8,924 nt of DNA from Smithellaceae bacterium (GCA_028704195.1 JAQVLL010000059.1:1-8924), one strand, 5' to 3'. Shown: positions 1-6,818, counted from the first letter of the stretch. Made by a program: numbers and translations. The notes: generated by a model not told the origin, from the letters alone.

Positions 1-1438
1 TTACCTGCGCCTCGTCCAAACCCCGAAGAATGTCGGCGGCGAATTCCTCCGGCTTGTACCACGCGGCTGCTTGCTGCAGGTCGCGGTGGATCTGCGTGAG
101 CAGAACATTGCGCGGTCCTTCCCATAGCTCGTTGATGGCCGAATCGCGGTACAGGCGCGGCAGGGAGGAGAAATCCTCCATCACGCCGTGTCCGCCGAAA
201 AGCGACATGGCTTCGCGGATCACATCGGTGCAGTCCCAGGAGGCGGCGATTTTTTGCAGCATAATCAGTTCACGGATGTTGAATCGATTCCGGCGCGACG
301 AAATCGGCTCATCGCCTGCCTGGCTGCCTTTCAGGCCGCCTTCGAGTTTAAGAAAGTCACGGTACAGCTTGAAGGCGCCGGCGATGGTCCTCTGTGTGGT
401 CAGCTTAAGTCTGCGCAGTTGGACAGCCACGAGAGGAAACTGGTCGATCGGCAATTCAAAGGCTGTCCGGAATGACGCATATTTTTCTGCCTCCCGCACA
501 GCCCGCATCATAAACGCGGCAGCGGAAAGTCCGACCGTTAACCGGGAATAAGTCAATACGATGCCAACCACGTTGGCAACACCTTTGTCCAGAGGCCCCA
601 CCGGGTAGGCCACCGCGCCGTTGTAAGTCAGTTCGGCAGTGGTCAGTTCGCTGGTGCCCATTTTCCACTTGATCCGGTCGATCGTGTAGCCGTTGCGGAT
701 TTCTTTCTCTTTGTTACCCGGCAGCCATGACGGCACGACAAACAGGCCCACCTTGTCCGATCCGACAGGTTTGGCCGTCACTACAGCATAATCCGCGTGC
801 GTGGCAGAACAGAAGAATTTGGTCCCGTAAAGCTTCCAGACACCGTTTTCATTGACGGCTTCCAGAACGTTGGACGGTACATCTGATCCCCCCTGGATTT
901 CTGAAAGATACTGGGCCCCGATGGCGAAATCGCCGTCAATGCCTTCCTTGCAGTGCCGAAGGATGTCTTTTGTCTCGGGAGTATCTGCATATTTCTCCAG
1001 AAGCATCACGAGGCCTTCCGTGCAGGTGATGGGACAGGCCACGCAGGCTTCGCCGTTCTGGTAGATTAGAAACATCTTGATCAGTTTCACCCAGGGCGGT
1101 GTCCTGTCGGCAAAAAACGCTTCGGAAAAAATTTCTTTCTCCAGGATTTCCGTGTCCCGCGGCCTGCATATGCGGTCAATGCGGTTGTGGTGGCCGTCAT
1201 AATGCAGCATGAAGGGACGAAGCTCAGGACGGGCGATGCGTTCGGCCATATCCCGCCAGCGGAAGGACGCTTTGGCGGAAACGGCACGCGCTTCCGCATC
1301 CACCTGCTCCCAGATCTCACCGGTAAAATGACGCACTACTTTTTGAATGAACGGATCATCACGATAATAATCGACAGCCTGGCGCCAGGCCAAAAATTCA
1401 TTAAAGCTATAGGGATTGTTTCTATCAGCAAACGACAT
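1..1438 (-). CDS. Acyl-CoA dehydrogenase, AidB-like (3' end outside window)
   Basis: Translating the complement from the ATG at 1438 gives 479 uninterrupted codons running off the left edge, so the C-terminus is missing. Visible family motifs are the flavin/substrate segment QGGSDV (residues 182-187) followed by GTKFFCSATHADY, a GTSELTTAEL strand, FGGHGVMEDF (from residue 414), and YRDSAINELWEGPRNVLL. E440 in WEG sits where the catalytic glutamate lies in medium-chain acyl-CoA dehydrogenases. The long N-terminal region before QGGSDV and the WEGxxN form match the AidB-like branch better than short-chain enzymes. The predicted role is FAD-dependent alpha,beta-dehydrogenation of an acyl-CoA in the cytoplasm; the substrate cannot be read from sequence. 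The start is supported by AAGGAGG (complement of 1444-1450) five bases upstream of the ATG. It is divergent from a tetR gene, which probably controls it. Confidence 0.93.
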   Translation of the reverse strand, partial: MSFADRNNPYSFNEFLAWRQAVDYYRDDPFIQKVVRHFTGEIWEQVDAEARAVSAKASFRWRDMAERIARPELRPFMLHYDGHHNRIDRICRPRDTEILEKEIFSEAFFADRTPPWVKLIKMFLIYQNGEACVACPITCTEGLVMLLEKYADTPETKDILRHCKEGIDGDFAIGAQYLSEIQGGSDVPSNVLEAVNENGVWKLYGTKFFCSATHADYAVVTAKPVGSDKVGLFVVPSWLPGNKEKEIRNGYTIDRIKWKMGTSELTTAELTYNGAVAYPVGPLDKGVANVVGIVLTYSRLTVGLSAAAFMMRAVREAEKYASFRTAFELPIDQFPLVAVQLRRLKLTTQRTIAGAFKLYRDFLKLEGGLKGSQAGDEPISSRRNRFNIRELIMLQKIAASWDCTDVIREAMSLFGGHGVMEDFSSLPRLYRDSAINELWEGPRNVLLTQIHRDLQQAAAWYKPEEFAADILRGLDEAQV

Positions 1439-1443
1439 GAGGA

Positions 1444-1450
1444 CCTCCTT
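1444..1450 (-). promoter_or_regulatory. Strong ribosome-binding site of the acyl-CoA dehydrogenase
   Basis: The complement reads AAGGAGG, a full Shine-Dalgarno match, five bases before the ATG at 1438. It fixes the start codon of the leftward gene, whose other end is outside the window. Confidence 0.85.
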
Positions 1451-1461
1451 AGAGCAATTGT

Positions 1462-1476
1462 AAACGAAATTCGTTT
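1462..1476. promoter_or_regulatory. Perfect 15-bp palindrome in the dehydrogenase leader
   Basis: AAACGAA-A-TTCGTTT is a perfect 7-1-7 inverted repeat, 12 bp upstream of the ribosome-binding site and downstream of the predicted dehydrogenase transcription start. It has the same 7-1-7 geometry and central A as the operator at 1543-1557, but a different sequence. It could be an operator for a second regulator acting as a roadblock, or a small hairpin masking the ribosome-binding region. Neither is established. Confidence 0.45.
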
Positions 1477-1531
1477 CACTCACCGCCTCATTCCCGGAAG
1501 GACTTCCCAAAACGGACGGCCCATAAATGAA

Positions 1532-1560
1532 TTGACAAAACTGTAACCAATGGTTACTAT
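1532..1560 (+). promoter_or_regulatory. Predicted sigma70 promoter of the tetR gene
   Basis: TTGACA (1532-1537), a 17-bp spacer, then TACTAT (1555-1560). The -35 is perfect consensus and the -10 matches at 4 of 6 positions. Predicted transcription starts near 1567, about 50-60 bases before the tetR start codon. The spacer contains the palindrome at 1543-1557, so a bound repressor would block RNA polymerase. Confidence 0.65.
1543..1557. promoter_or_regulatory. TetR-type operator, copy 1 (perfect palindrome)
   Basis: GTAACCA-A-TGGTTAC is a perfect 15-bp palindrome. It lies in the spacer of the rightward promoter and covers the predicted start point (about 1549) of the leftward promoter. A near-copy lies 19 bp away, centre to centre. 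The position between a tetR gene and a divergent target is typical of TetR-family operators. The identity of the binding protein is inferred. Confidence 0.7.
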
Positions 1561-1584
1561 ACAAACCAATGGTTACATAGTCAA
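1556..1584 (-). promoter_or_regulatory. Predicted sigma70 promoter of the acyl-CoA dehydrogenase
   Basis: On the complement: TTGACT (1584-1579), a 17-bp spacer, then TATAGT (1561-1556). Each hexamer matches consensus at 5 of 6 positions. The -10 occupies almost the same bases as the -10 of the opposing tetR promoter, so the two promoters should be mutually exclusive. The predicted start near 1549 gives a leader of about 110 bases. Operator copy 2 exactly fills the spacer. Confidence 0.65.
1562..1576. promoter_or_regulatory. TetR-type operator, copy 2 (imperfect palindrome)
   Basis: CAAACCAATGGTTAC shares AACCAATGGTTAC (13 bases) with copy 1, and its inner 11 bp are perfectly palindromic. It is separated from copy 1 by only 4 bp and lies inside the spacer of the leftward dehydrogenase promoter. 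A weaker left arm suggests lower affinity than copy 1. Confidence 0.65.
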
Positions 1585-1618
1585 GTTTTTTTACTACCGG
1601 AACAATGTATGATACGGA

Positions 1619-2305
1619 ATGTACCCCATGAAGAATAATAATGAAAAACAAAACGATACATTTGCTCACCTTAAAAAGGAGGCAAAACTTGCCCGGCAGG
1701 CGGTCATTATACAGGCTGCCGAGCGCGTTTTTGCCGTCAAACCATTCAACAACGTCAGTATCCGCGATATTGCACGGGAGGCGGGCATTTCTCATGCCAC
1801 CATTTACCGGTATTTCCCGGATCAGCAGTCGCTCTTCGTGGAAGCGTTTCTGGAGGGAGCCGGAAAAATAACGGATACGCTGAAAAAACTGATTGAAGAG
1901 TCAAAAACCCCGGATCTCGCAAAGATCAGCGATGCCTACGTGACCTATCTTATGGATAATGATCAGTACTTCAGAATGATGACCCACTTCATGCTTGACG
2001 GTTCGCTTTCAGTGGAAAAAATTGAAAAGCTCAATGCGGCGGAACGAAAAATTTTCGATCAGTTTGACCGGTTATTCAACAAAATAAAAAGGGCCGAACC
2101 GGTTCGACCATTGTCCCATGCTTTCTTCGCGGCTTTAAACGGAGTGCTCATCACCTTTAGAAACTATCCGGGACGATCGCCCAGAGCAGTCCGCCGGCAC
2201 ATGCTGAATATCGCCGGGGTCATCGCCCGGAGTTTCAGCTCTGACCACCCTCAGAAAAAAATCCCGTTTAAACCCGGCAAAACCTCGCCACAAAGATGCC
2301 GGTAA
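1619..2305 (+). CDS. TetR/AcrR-family transcriptional regulator
   Basis: A 228-residue protein, a typical size for the family. The N-terminal TetR DNA-binding domain covers about residues 24-77, with helix-turn-helix SIRDIAREAGISHATIYRYF (47-66) followed by PDQQSLFVEAFL. The divergent C-terminal half would be the helical ligand-binding and dimerisation domain. It is divergent from an acyl-CoA dehydrogenase with paired palindromes between them, so it probably represses both genes and responds to an acyl-CoA or fatty acid. The ligand is inferred from context only. The start is uncertain: ATG at 1619 or ATG at 1628. The second has a weak CGGA (1615-1618) at a usable distance, and neither has a strong ribosome-binding site. 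The last 38 bp overlap the 3' end of the opposing amidase gene. Confidence 0.9.
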   Translation: MYPMKNNNEKQNDTFAHLKKEAKLARQAVIIQAAERVFAVKPFNNVSIRDIAREAGISHATIYRYFPDQQSLFVEAFLEGAGKITDTLKKLIEESKTPDLAKISDAYVTYLMDNDQYFRMMTHFMLDGSLSVEKIEKLNAAERKIFDQFDRLFNKIKRAEPVRPLSHAFFAALNGVLITFRNYPGRSPRAVRRHMLNIAGVIARSFSSDHPQKKIPFKPGKTSPQRCR

Positions 2306-3044
2306 AATTTTTGTTTGACGTGAGGTAAGCCTCCAGGGTTTTCTTCGAAATAACCACAGCACCTTCCTTGCTGGACGCATGCAGAAGCCGCAGGGATTTT
2401 CCCTGACGGAGTGCAAAACCCGCATGAGCCACGTCCAATCCTTCCTGACTGGTCGCAAAGGCGATAATATCGCCGCTTTGAATTTTTGCTTTTACTGCCT
2501 TGACCGTGTTTTTGCCGATGACGTGAAATGTTTTTCGGGAAAGATTTTTTTCAATCCGTCTCAGGGTGTCTACCATGGCGGGGTTTTTCAGTGCGGCATA
2601 CGCATCGCTGTGCGACGTCATGAAATTGATTTTTTTACGACAGGGTTTACCTTTGAGGTCTTGAGAGATATCCTTCAATACTTTCTTCTTTTCATTGTCG
2701 CGAAGCCAGTCGGTAAAATAATGCAGTCGTGATACGTAGCCGTCTATTTTTCCCTGACGGTAACGGATGGCTTTTATTCTCTTCTGCAATTCAGACGGCA
2801 ACAGCCTCCCCGACACGGCACATAAGGCAAGCGCCAGAACCGTTTCCACAAAAGTTACACAATCAAATTCAGCCAGGTTGATGATCAGTTTCTCTCTGCC
2901 CGTCGTCTCCAGTGTGTCTACACGATACGGCGCGCCCAGGAAAAATCGCCCAATTTCAATAATCAGCTCACCCGGATACATATCCTGTTCCATGGTGTAC
3001 TGCCAAAGCTCTCTACTTTCGGAATAATAGATTTCCTTATCCAT
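2268..3044 (-). CDS. DUF1460 family NlpC/P60-like amidase (N-acetylmuramoyl-L-alanine amidase-like)
   Basis: A 258-residue protein with the DUF1460 signature: FFLGAPYRVDTLE (34-46), NLAEFDCVTFVETVLALAL (56-74), SRLHYFTDW (105-113), INFMTSHSDAY (139-149), GDIIAFATSQEGLDVAHAGFAL (191-212) and LLHASS (220-225). C62 is the probable nucleophile, with H207 and possibly H222 completing the site. Family members are thought to cleave peptidoglycan or muropeptide amide bonds. Most are exported, but this one has no hydrophobic N-terminal segment. An in-frame TGA (complement of 3051-3053) lies two codons before the ATG, so no upstream leader is possible in this frame. AGGGTGA just upstream serves as ribosome-binding site. 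It follows thrC by 44 bp, probably in one transcript. A cytoplasmic role, such as muropeptide recycling, is one reading; the substrate is unknown. Confidence 0.85.
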   Translation of the reverse strand: MDKEIYYSESRELWQYTMEQDMYPGELIIEIGRFFLGAPYRVDTLETTGREKLIINLAEFDCVTFVETVLALALCAVSGRLLPSELQKRIKAIRYRQGKIDGYVSRLHYFTDWLRDNEKKKVLKDISQDLKGKPCRKKINFMTSHSDAYAALKNPAMVDTLRRIEKNLSRKTFHVIGKNTVKAVKAKIQSGDIIAFATSQEGLDVAHAGFALRQGKSLRLLHASSKEGAVVISKKTLEAYLTSNKNFTGIFVARFCRV

Positions 3045-3088
3045 TATGCATCACCCTGACCTTTCGAAAAAATGAAACAATGAATCGT

Positions 3089-4474
3089 TCACTTCCTGAT
3101 CTTCAAATGGCTCTGCAAATACCTTTTAAACGATATGAAATCTTTGGATATATTAATGGCGTTTCCATCACGCCGGGCAAGATCCTTCATGCTCTCCGGC
3201 GGTTCCGGATCGATCCCCAGAAGATCTTTAATTTCGTCCGGAAACTTGGCCGGATGGGCTGTTTCCAGGCAAATGGCCAGTCTGGAATCGCCGGTTTTTT
3301 GCAGATAGCTTTCAAAACCCGTCCAGCCTACGGCACCATGCTGCTCCAGAATGACACGGTAGCGCTCATAAACACTCTTGATTGTCCGTCGGGTTTGTTC
3401 GTCCGTGACGCTCACGGAAAAAATGCGGCGGCGCATCTGATCGAGGTCGGGATATCGGTGGACGCGTCCCGAACGATCAACGGTGCCCCCGTATAATTCA
3501 AAAAACCGCGCCAGATTGCTGGGGTGTCCCACATTCATGGCATTGGAAATACAGGCCCGTGACGGCGACACTTTATGATACTTTCCCGTTTCCAAAAAAA
3601 TGGGGAATTCGTCGTTTTCATTCGTCGGCATAATGAGCTTTGCCACGGGCAGGCCCATTCGTCTGGCGTATTCACAACCCAGCGCGTCCCCGAAATTTCC
3701 CGAAGGAACGGAGACCAGAACTTCCTCTCCGGCTCCGGCCAGCTGCGCGTAAGCATAAACGTAGTAGACAATCTGCGGCAAAATGCGTCCGAAATCGATC
3801 GAATTGGCTGATGATAAATTGAAACAGGCAAGTTCCGGGTCGGCAAATGCCTCTTTCACCAGATTCTGACAATCATCAAATTTCCCGTCAACACATAGCG
3901 CCTGCACGTTGCCGCCGATGGTGTCGAGCTGCTTTTTCTGCATCGGGCTCACTTCACCCGCCGGATACAGGATGTTTACGTCGATGCCCGAAACCCCTTT
4001 GTATGCTTCACCCACGGCGCTGCCGGTGTCGCCGGAGGTCGCCACCAGGATATTGAGTCTTTGCCCTTCGGGACGGCAATGGCTCATGAGCCTGGCCATC
4101 ATCCGGGCGGCAAAATCCTTGAAGGATGCCGTCGGCCCCTGATCAAGACGAAGAATAAATACCCTGGGATAGACCGCTTCCAACGGCACGGAAAAATTAT
4201 AAGCGTCCTTTACGATCGACTCCAGCACGTCGGACGGAAATTCCTCGGACAGAAAAGCGCTGGAGACCAGCAGGGCGGCCTGCCAGTATGGTTTGTCACG
4301 GAGCGCGATGATATCCTGCATGGAAAGCTGAGGAATCTTATCCGGCATAAACAGGCCTTCATCCGGCGCCTGCCCGGCAAGCAGCGCTTCCTGAAAGGAC
4401 ACGTTTCCGGTAAAGGGAGTAATTCCCTCTACAGCGCTGACGTGACGATTGGTGCTGTAATAGCGAATGGGCAT
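3089..4474 (-). CDS. thrC: Threonine synthase
   Basis: A 461-residue PLP enzyme converting O-phosphohomoserine to threonine plus phosphate, the last step of threonine synthesis, in the cytoplasm. The N-terminus contains the YYSTNR and LLAGQAPDEGLFMP segments typical of threonine synthases. GPTASFKDFAARM (113-125) carries the PLP lysine, K119. ATSGDTGSAVGEAY (145-158) and VPSGNFGD (256-263) match the cofactor-binding loops, and LETAHPAKFP (403-412) is the conserved C-terminal motif. The length fits the E. coli/yeast-type enzyme rather than the shorter plant/Bacillus-type. The start is supported by AAAAGGA (complement of 4483-4489), eight bases upstream. No other thr gene is nearby; the downstream gene is a DUF1460 amidase. 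I found no leader peptide or attenuator upstream. Confidence 0.97.
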   Translation of the reverse strand: MPIRYYSTNRHVSAVEGITPFTGNVSFQEALLAGQAPDEGLFMPDKIPQLSMQDIIALRDKPYWQAALLVSSAFLSEEFPSDVLESIVKDAYNFSVPLEAVYPRVFILRLDQGPTASFKDFAARMMARLMSHCRPEGQRLNILVATSGDTGSAVGEAYKGVSGIDVNILYPAGEVSPMQKKQLDTIGGNVQALCVDGKFDDCQNLVKEAFADPELACFNLSSANSIDFGRILPQIVYYVYAYAQLAGAGEEVLVSVPSGNFGDALGCEYARRMGLPVAKLIMPTNENDEFPIFLETGKYHKVSPSRACISNAMNVGHPSNLARFFELYGGTVDRSGRVHRYPDLDQMRRRIFSVSVTDEQTRRTIKSVYERYRVILEQHGAVGWTGFESYLQKTGDSRLAICLETAHPAKFPDEIKDLLGIDPEPPESMKDLARRDGNAINISKDFISFKRYLQSHLKIRK

Positions 4475-4583
4475 CTTTCACATCCTTTTATCTTATGTTT
4501 TCTTTAAACGTATTGGCGCAAATAAATCAACAAAAAAGACGGGTGTAGCAGGAGTGAAGGCCGCGCACCATTCTGAATAACTA

Positions 4584-4612
4584 TTGGAAAATGATCACTT
4601 CTATGTTAAAAA
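4584..4612 (+). promoter_or_regulatory. Weak candidate promoter for the selD operon
   Basis: TTGGAA (4584-4589), a 17-bp spacer, then TAAAAA (4607-4612), about 50 bp before the selD start. The match is modest and the area is AT-rich, so this is tentative. No convincing promoter was found for the divergent thrC in the same 188-bp gap. Confidence 0.25.
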
Positions 4613-4662
4613 TCAGAAAGCTTCAAAAAAGCGGGGCAACGTTTATTTCACATTGAGGGAAC

Positions 4663-5715
4663 ATGGAAGAAAAAAAGACACTTCGATTGACAGAAACAGT
4701 ACAAGGAGCGGGTTGAGCCTGTAAGATCGGTCCGGGGGACCTGTCTGACATTCTCAGAGATTTGCCGCTCATATCCGATCCTCATTTACTGACCGGCTAT
4801 GAACACGCGGAAGACGCTGGAGTGTATAAAATTTCGGATGATCTTGCACTGGTTCAGACGGTGGATTTTTTCACGCCGACAGTGGATGATCCCTTCACCT
4901 TTGGCCAGATTGCCGCGGTCAACGCGCTAAACGATATTTACGCAATGGGAGGCACCCCCCTGACGGCCATGAACATTGTCTGCTTTCCGATCAAAACCAT
5001 GGACAAAGCCGTTCTTCGAGAGGTTCTACGGGGGGGGCTGGATAAAATGCGCGAAGCGGGTGTGTTGCTGATGGGCGGGCACAGCGTGGAAGACAACGAA
5101 ATCAAGTACGGCCTGTCTGTGACCGGCACGATTCACCCGGATCATGTACTGTTCAACCGCGGTGCGCAACCCGGCGACAAGCTGATTCCGACCAAACCCC
5201 TGGGCACGGGTATCATCAGCACGGCGATTAAAGTGGCGGCGGCAAGTCCGGTCCTGATTCAAAAAGCCGCTGACTGCATGACCGCGCTCAACAAAAAAGC
5301 CTCAGAACTGATGCTTGCCGCGGAAGAAATCCACTCCTGCACGGATATCACCGGCTTCGGGTTTATGGGACACGCCTGCGAAACGATTGAAGACAGCGAT
5401 GTGGGCCTGCACATTTTTTCACAGTCCATCCCCATCATGGAAGGGGTACGGGATCTGATGGAAACCGGTTACCTTCCCGGCGGCCTCTACCGTAACCGTA
5501 CCTACCGCCTCCATCAGGTGGAAAAAGGGCCTTCCTGCCCGGACTGGATTTTTGATGTCTGTTTCGACCCGCAGACGGCGGGCGGTCTGTTTTTCAGCCT
5601 GCCTCCGGCAAAAGCACAAACGCTTGTGGAAACGATGCACGCAGCAGGCATTGCCGATGCCGCAATCGTGGGAAATGTCGTAAGCGAGCACCCCGGCAGG
5701 ATATTCATAGAGTAA
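4663..5715 (+). CDS. selD: Selenophosphate synthetase, selenocysteine-containing (UGA recoded at 4714-4716)
   Basis: SelD makes selenophosphate from selenide and ATP, the selenium donor for Sec-tRNA and 2-selenouridine. The ATG at 4663 follows GAGGGA (4655-4660) and an in-frame TGA at 4654. The frame reads MEEKKTLRLTETVQGAG, then TGA (codon 18), then ACKIGPGD, and continues open to TAA, giving 350 residues. Codon 18 aligns with catalytic Cys17 of E. coli SelD (GAGCGCK), and K21 with its essential Lys20. Metal/ATP aspartates are present: D51 (EDAGVY), D68 (VDFF), D91 (LNDIYAMGG) and D228 (CTDITGFGFMGH). MGGHSVED, TKPLGTG and FDPQTAGGL are also conserved. A hairpin right after the UGA supports recoding. 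Sec in place of Cys is known for SelD in several bacteria. A conventional start at TTG 4762 would delete the active site. It leads an operon with a DHH phosphoesterase 32 bp downstream. Confidence 0.96.
4720..4750 (+). promoter_or_regulatory. Bacterial SECIS-like hairpin in selD
   Basis: Three bases after the UGA, the mRNA can fold into a stem: U4720-A4750, G4721-C4749 and U4722-A4748, an A-G mismatch, then AGA with UCU, a U-G pair, a C-U mismatch, and GGUCC (4729-4733) with GGACC (4737-4741). The apical loop is GGG (4734-4736), 18 bases from the UGA. Bacterial SECIS elements have this layout: a stem-loop directly 3' of UGA, inside the coding region, with G in the apical loop for SelB binding. 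The fold was done by eye. Confidence 0.8.
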
Positions 5716-5747
5716 AGAAACCGTATTTCACCGGATGAAAGAAAGCA

Positions 5748-6818
5748 ATGAATTTCGAATCTGTTTTTGAAAAAAGCGAAACGCAACAGAACCTGAAAAA
5801 ACTTCTGGACCTGGCGCGCACCGATGATTCGCTCATGCTTTTGATGTATGGCAGTCCGGACCCGGATGCTATCGCTTCGGCCATGGCGCTTCGTGAAATT
5901 ATCCGGATAAAAAGAGGCGTTGAAAAATGTGTTTTTGCGGCAACGGAACCGTTTCGACGCCACCAGAACAGGGAACTGGCCCGGGCCATGCGCCTCAATA
6001 TCCGATTACTGAACCAGGTGGATGCGGGTGCCTTCAGGCTGATCGCGCTGGTGGACGCTCAGCCTTCTTTCTTCGGCGAAGCTCTTCAGACGGTTAAACC
6101 GAACATTGTCTTCGATCATCACCCCCGCCAGGGCGAATGGACCGCTGATCTTGTGGACATCAGGCCCCGCTATGGAGCGTTGTCCAGCGTCATGACGGAA
6201 TATTTACGCTCAGCCGGCATTCGTATTCCGCGCAGTCTGCACACGGCGCTTCTGTACGGTATCAAAACGGACACCGACAATTTCGACCGCGACACGGCAG
6301 CGGAGGACATTCGTGCCTATACGTATCATAGCAGGCACGCCAATATACGGCTGATCCGGCGTATTGAACTCGATCAGACACCCATGAGCTATTTAAAATA
6401 TTTCGATCATGCCTTTCATGCAATGAAACATCATCGCGGGCGCCGGGTGGGGTTTCTTGGCCGTGTGGACAGCCCGGATGTCTGCGTGCAGGTCGCGGAT
6501 TTCTATCTGCATTTGATCGGCACATATTTCGTGGTTGTTTCGGGCATCGTTAACGACAAGCTGATTATTATTTTCCGGGGCGACGGCTACCGTCAGGATT
6601 GCGGAGCGATTGCCGAACGTGCATGCAATCTGATCGGAAAGGGCGGCGGACATCGCAGCGCCGCCCGTATTGAACTCCCCCTGGCCGTTTTGAAGGCAGA
6701 ATTGAAAGGCGACTTATCCCAGCGCAGCATGGATCATTTTCTGAATCAATGCCTTAAAAGAGGCAGCATGAACAAACCGGACTCATCTGCCGTAAGAACG
6801 GAGGAAAAAACAACATGA
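5748..6818 (+). CDS. DHH/DHHA1 family phosphoesterase (NrnA-like)
   Basis: A 356-residue protein with the DHH phosphoesterase motifs in order: GSPDPDAIAS (35-44), LVDAQ (101-105), the name-giving DHH in VFDHHP (121-126), and GIKTDTDNF (171-179). The C-terminal DHHA1 nucleic-acid-binding motif GKGGGHRSAA is at 297-306. Relatives include NrnA (nanoRNase and pAp phosphatase), RecJ and cyclic-dinucleotide phosphodiesterases; the size and two-domain layout fit NrnA-like enzymes best. They use Mn2+ or similar metals to cleave small nucleotides or short oligoribonucleotides in the cytoplasm. The first metal-ligand His of the usual HxxPDxD motif is replaced here by Y34. A highly basic stretch (about 222-233) precedes the C-terminal domain. 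The ribosome-binding site is weak and purine-rich. It follows selD by 32 bp, and its stop overlaps the next start as ATGA, implying translational coupling. The substrate is unproven. Confidence 0.88.
   Translation: MNFESVFEKSETQQNLKKLLDLARTDDSLMLLMYGSPDPDAIASAMALREIIRIKRGVEKCVFAATEPFRRHQNRELARAMRLNIRLLNQVDAGAFRLIALVDAQPSFFGEALQTVKPNIVFDHHPRQGEWTADLVDIRPRYGALSSVMTEYLRSAGIRIPRSLHTALLYGIKTDTDNFDRDTAAEDIRAYTYHSRHANIRLIRRIELDQTPMSYLKYFDHAFHAMKHHRGRRVGFLGRVDSPDVCVQVADFYLHLIGTYFVVVSGIVNDKLIIIFRGDGYRQDCGAIAERACNLIGKGGGHRSAARIELPLAVLKAELKGDLSQRSMDHFLNQCLKRGSMNKPDSSAVRTEEKTT

Noticed and set aside
30..551. Plus-strand open frame of 173 codons
   Set aside because: It is antisense to the acyl-CoA dehydrogenase, has no family motif, and is rich in Arg and Ser as shadow frames often are.
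1496..1507. Short palindrome GGAAG-GA-CTTCC in the dehydrogenase leader
   Set aside because: Only five base pairs per arm with no relation to the promoters; expected by chance in this length.
1187..1546. Plus-strand open frame of 119 codons
   Set aside because: It runs antisense through the dehydrogenase 5' end and into the promoter region, without a ribosome-binding site or motif.
3080..3496. Plus-strand open frame of 138 codons
   Set aside because: Antisense shadow of the thrC 3' end; the minus strand carries unambiguous threonine synthase motifs.
4491..4560. thrC promoter, TTGATT-16-TTTAAA on the complement
   Set aside because: Spacing and -10 match are poor, and AT-rich sequence gives several equally weak alternatives, so it was not annotated.
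4654..4656. In-frame TGA upstream of the selD ATG as a second selenocysteine codon
   Set aside because: It lies two codons before the start, inside the ribosome-binding sequence, and no SelD homology extends upstream of the ATG.
4762..5715. selD starting at TTG 4762
   Set aside because: This start only avoids the in-frame UGA at 4714-4716. It removes the catalytic loop, while the upstream frame matches SelD exactly and has a ribosome-binding site.
5514..5998. Minus-strand open frames opposite the selD/DHH junction
   Set aside because: They span the end of one real gene and the start of the next in antisense and show no recognisable protein features.
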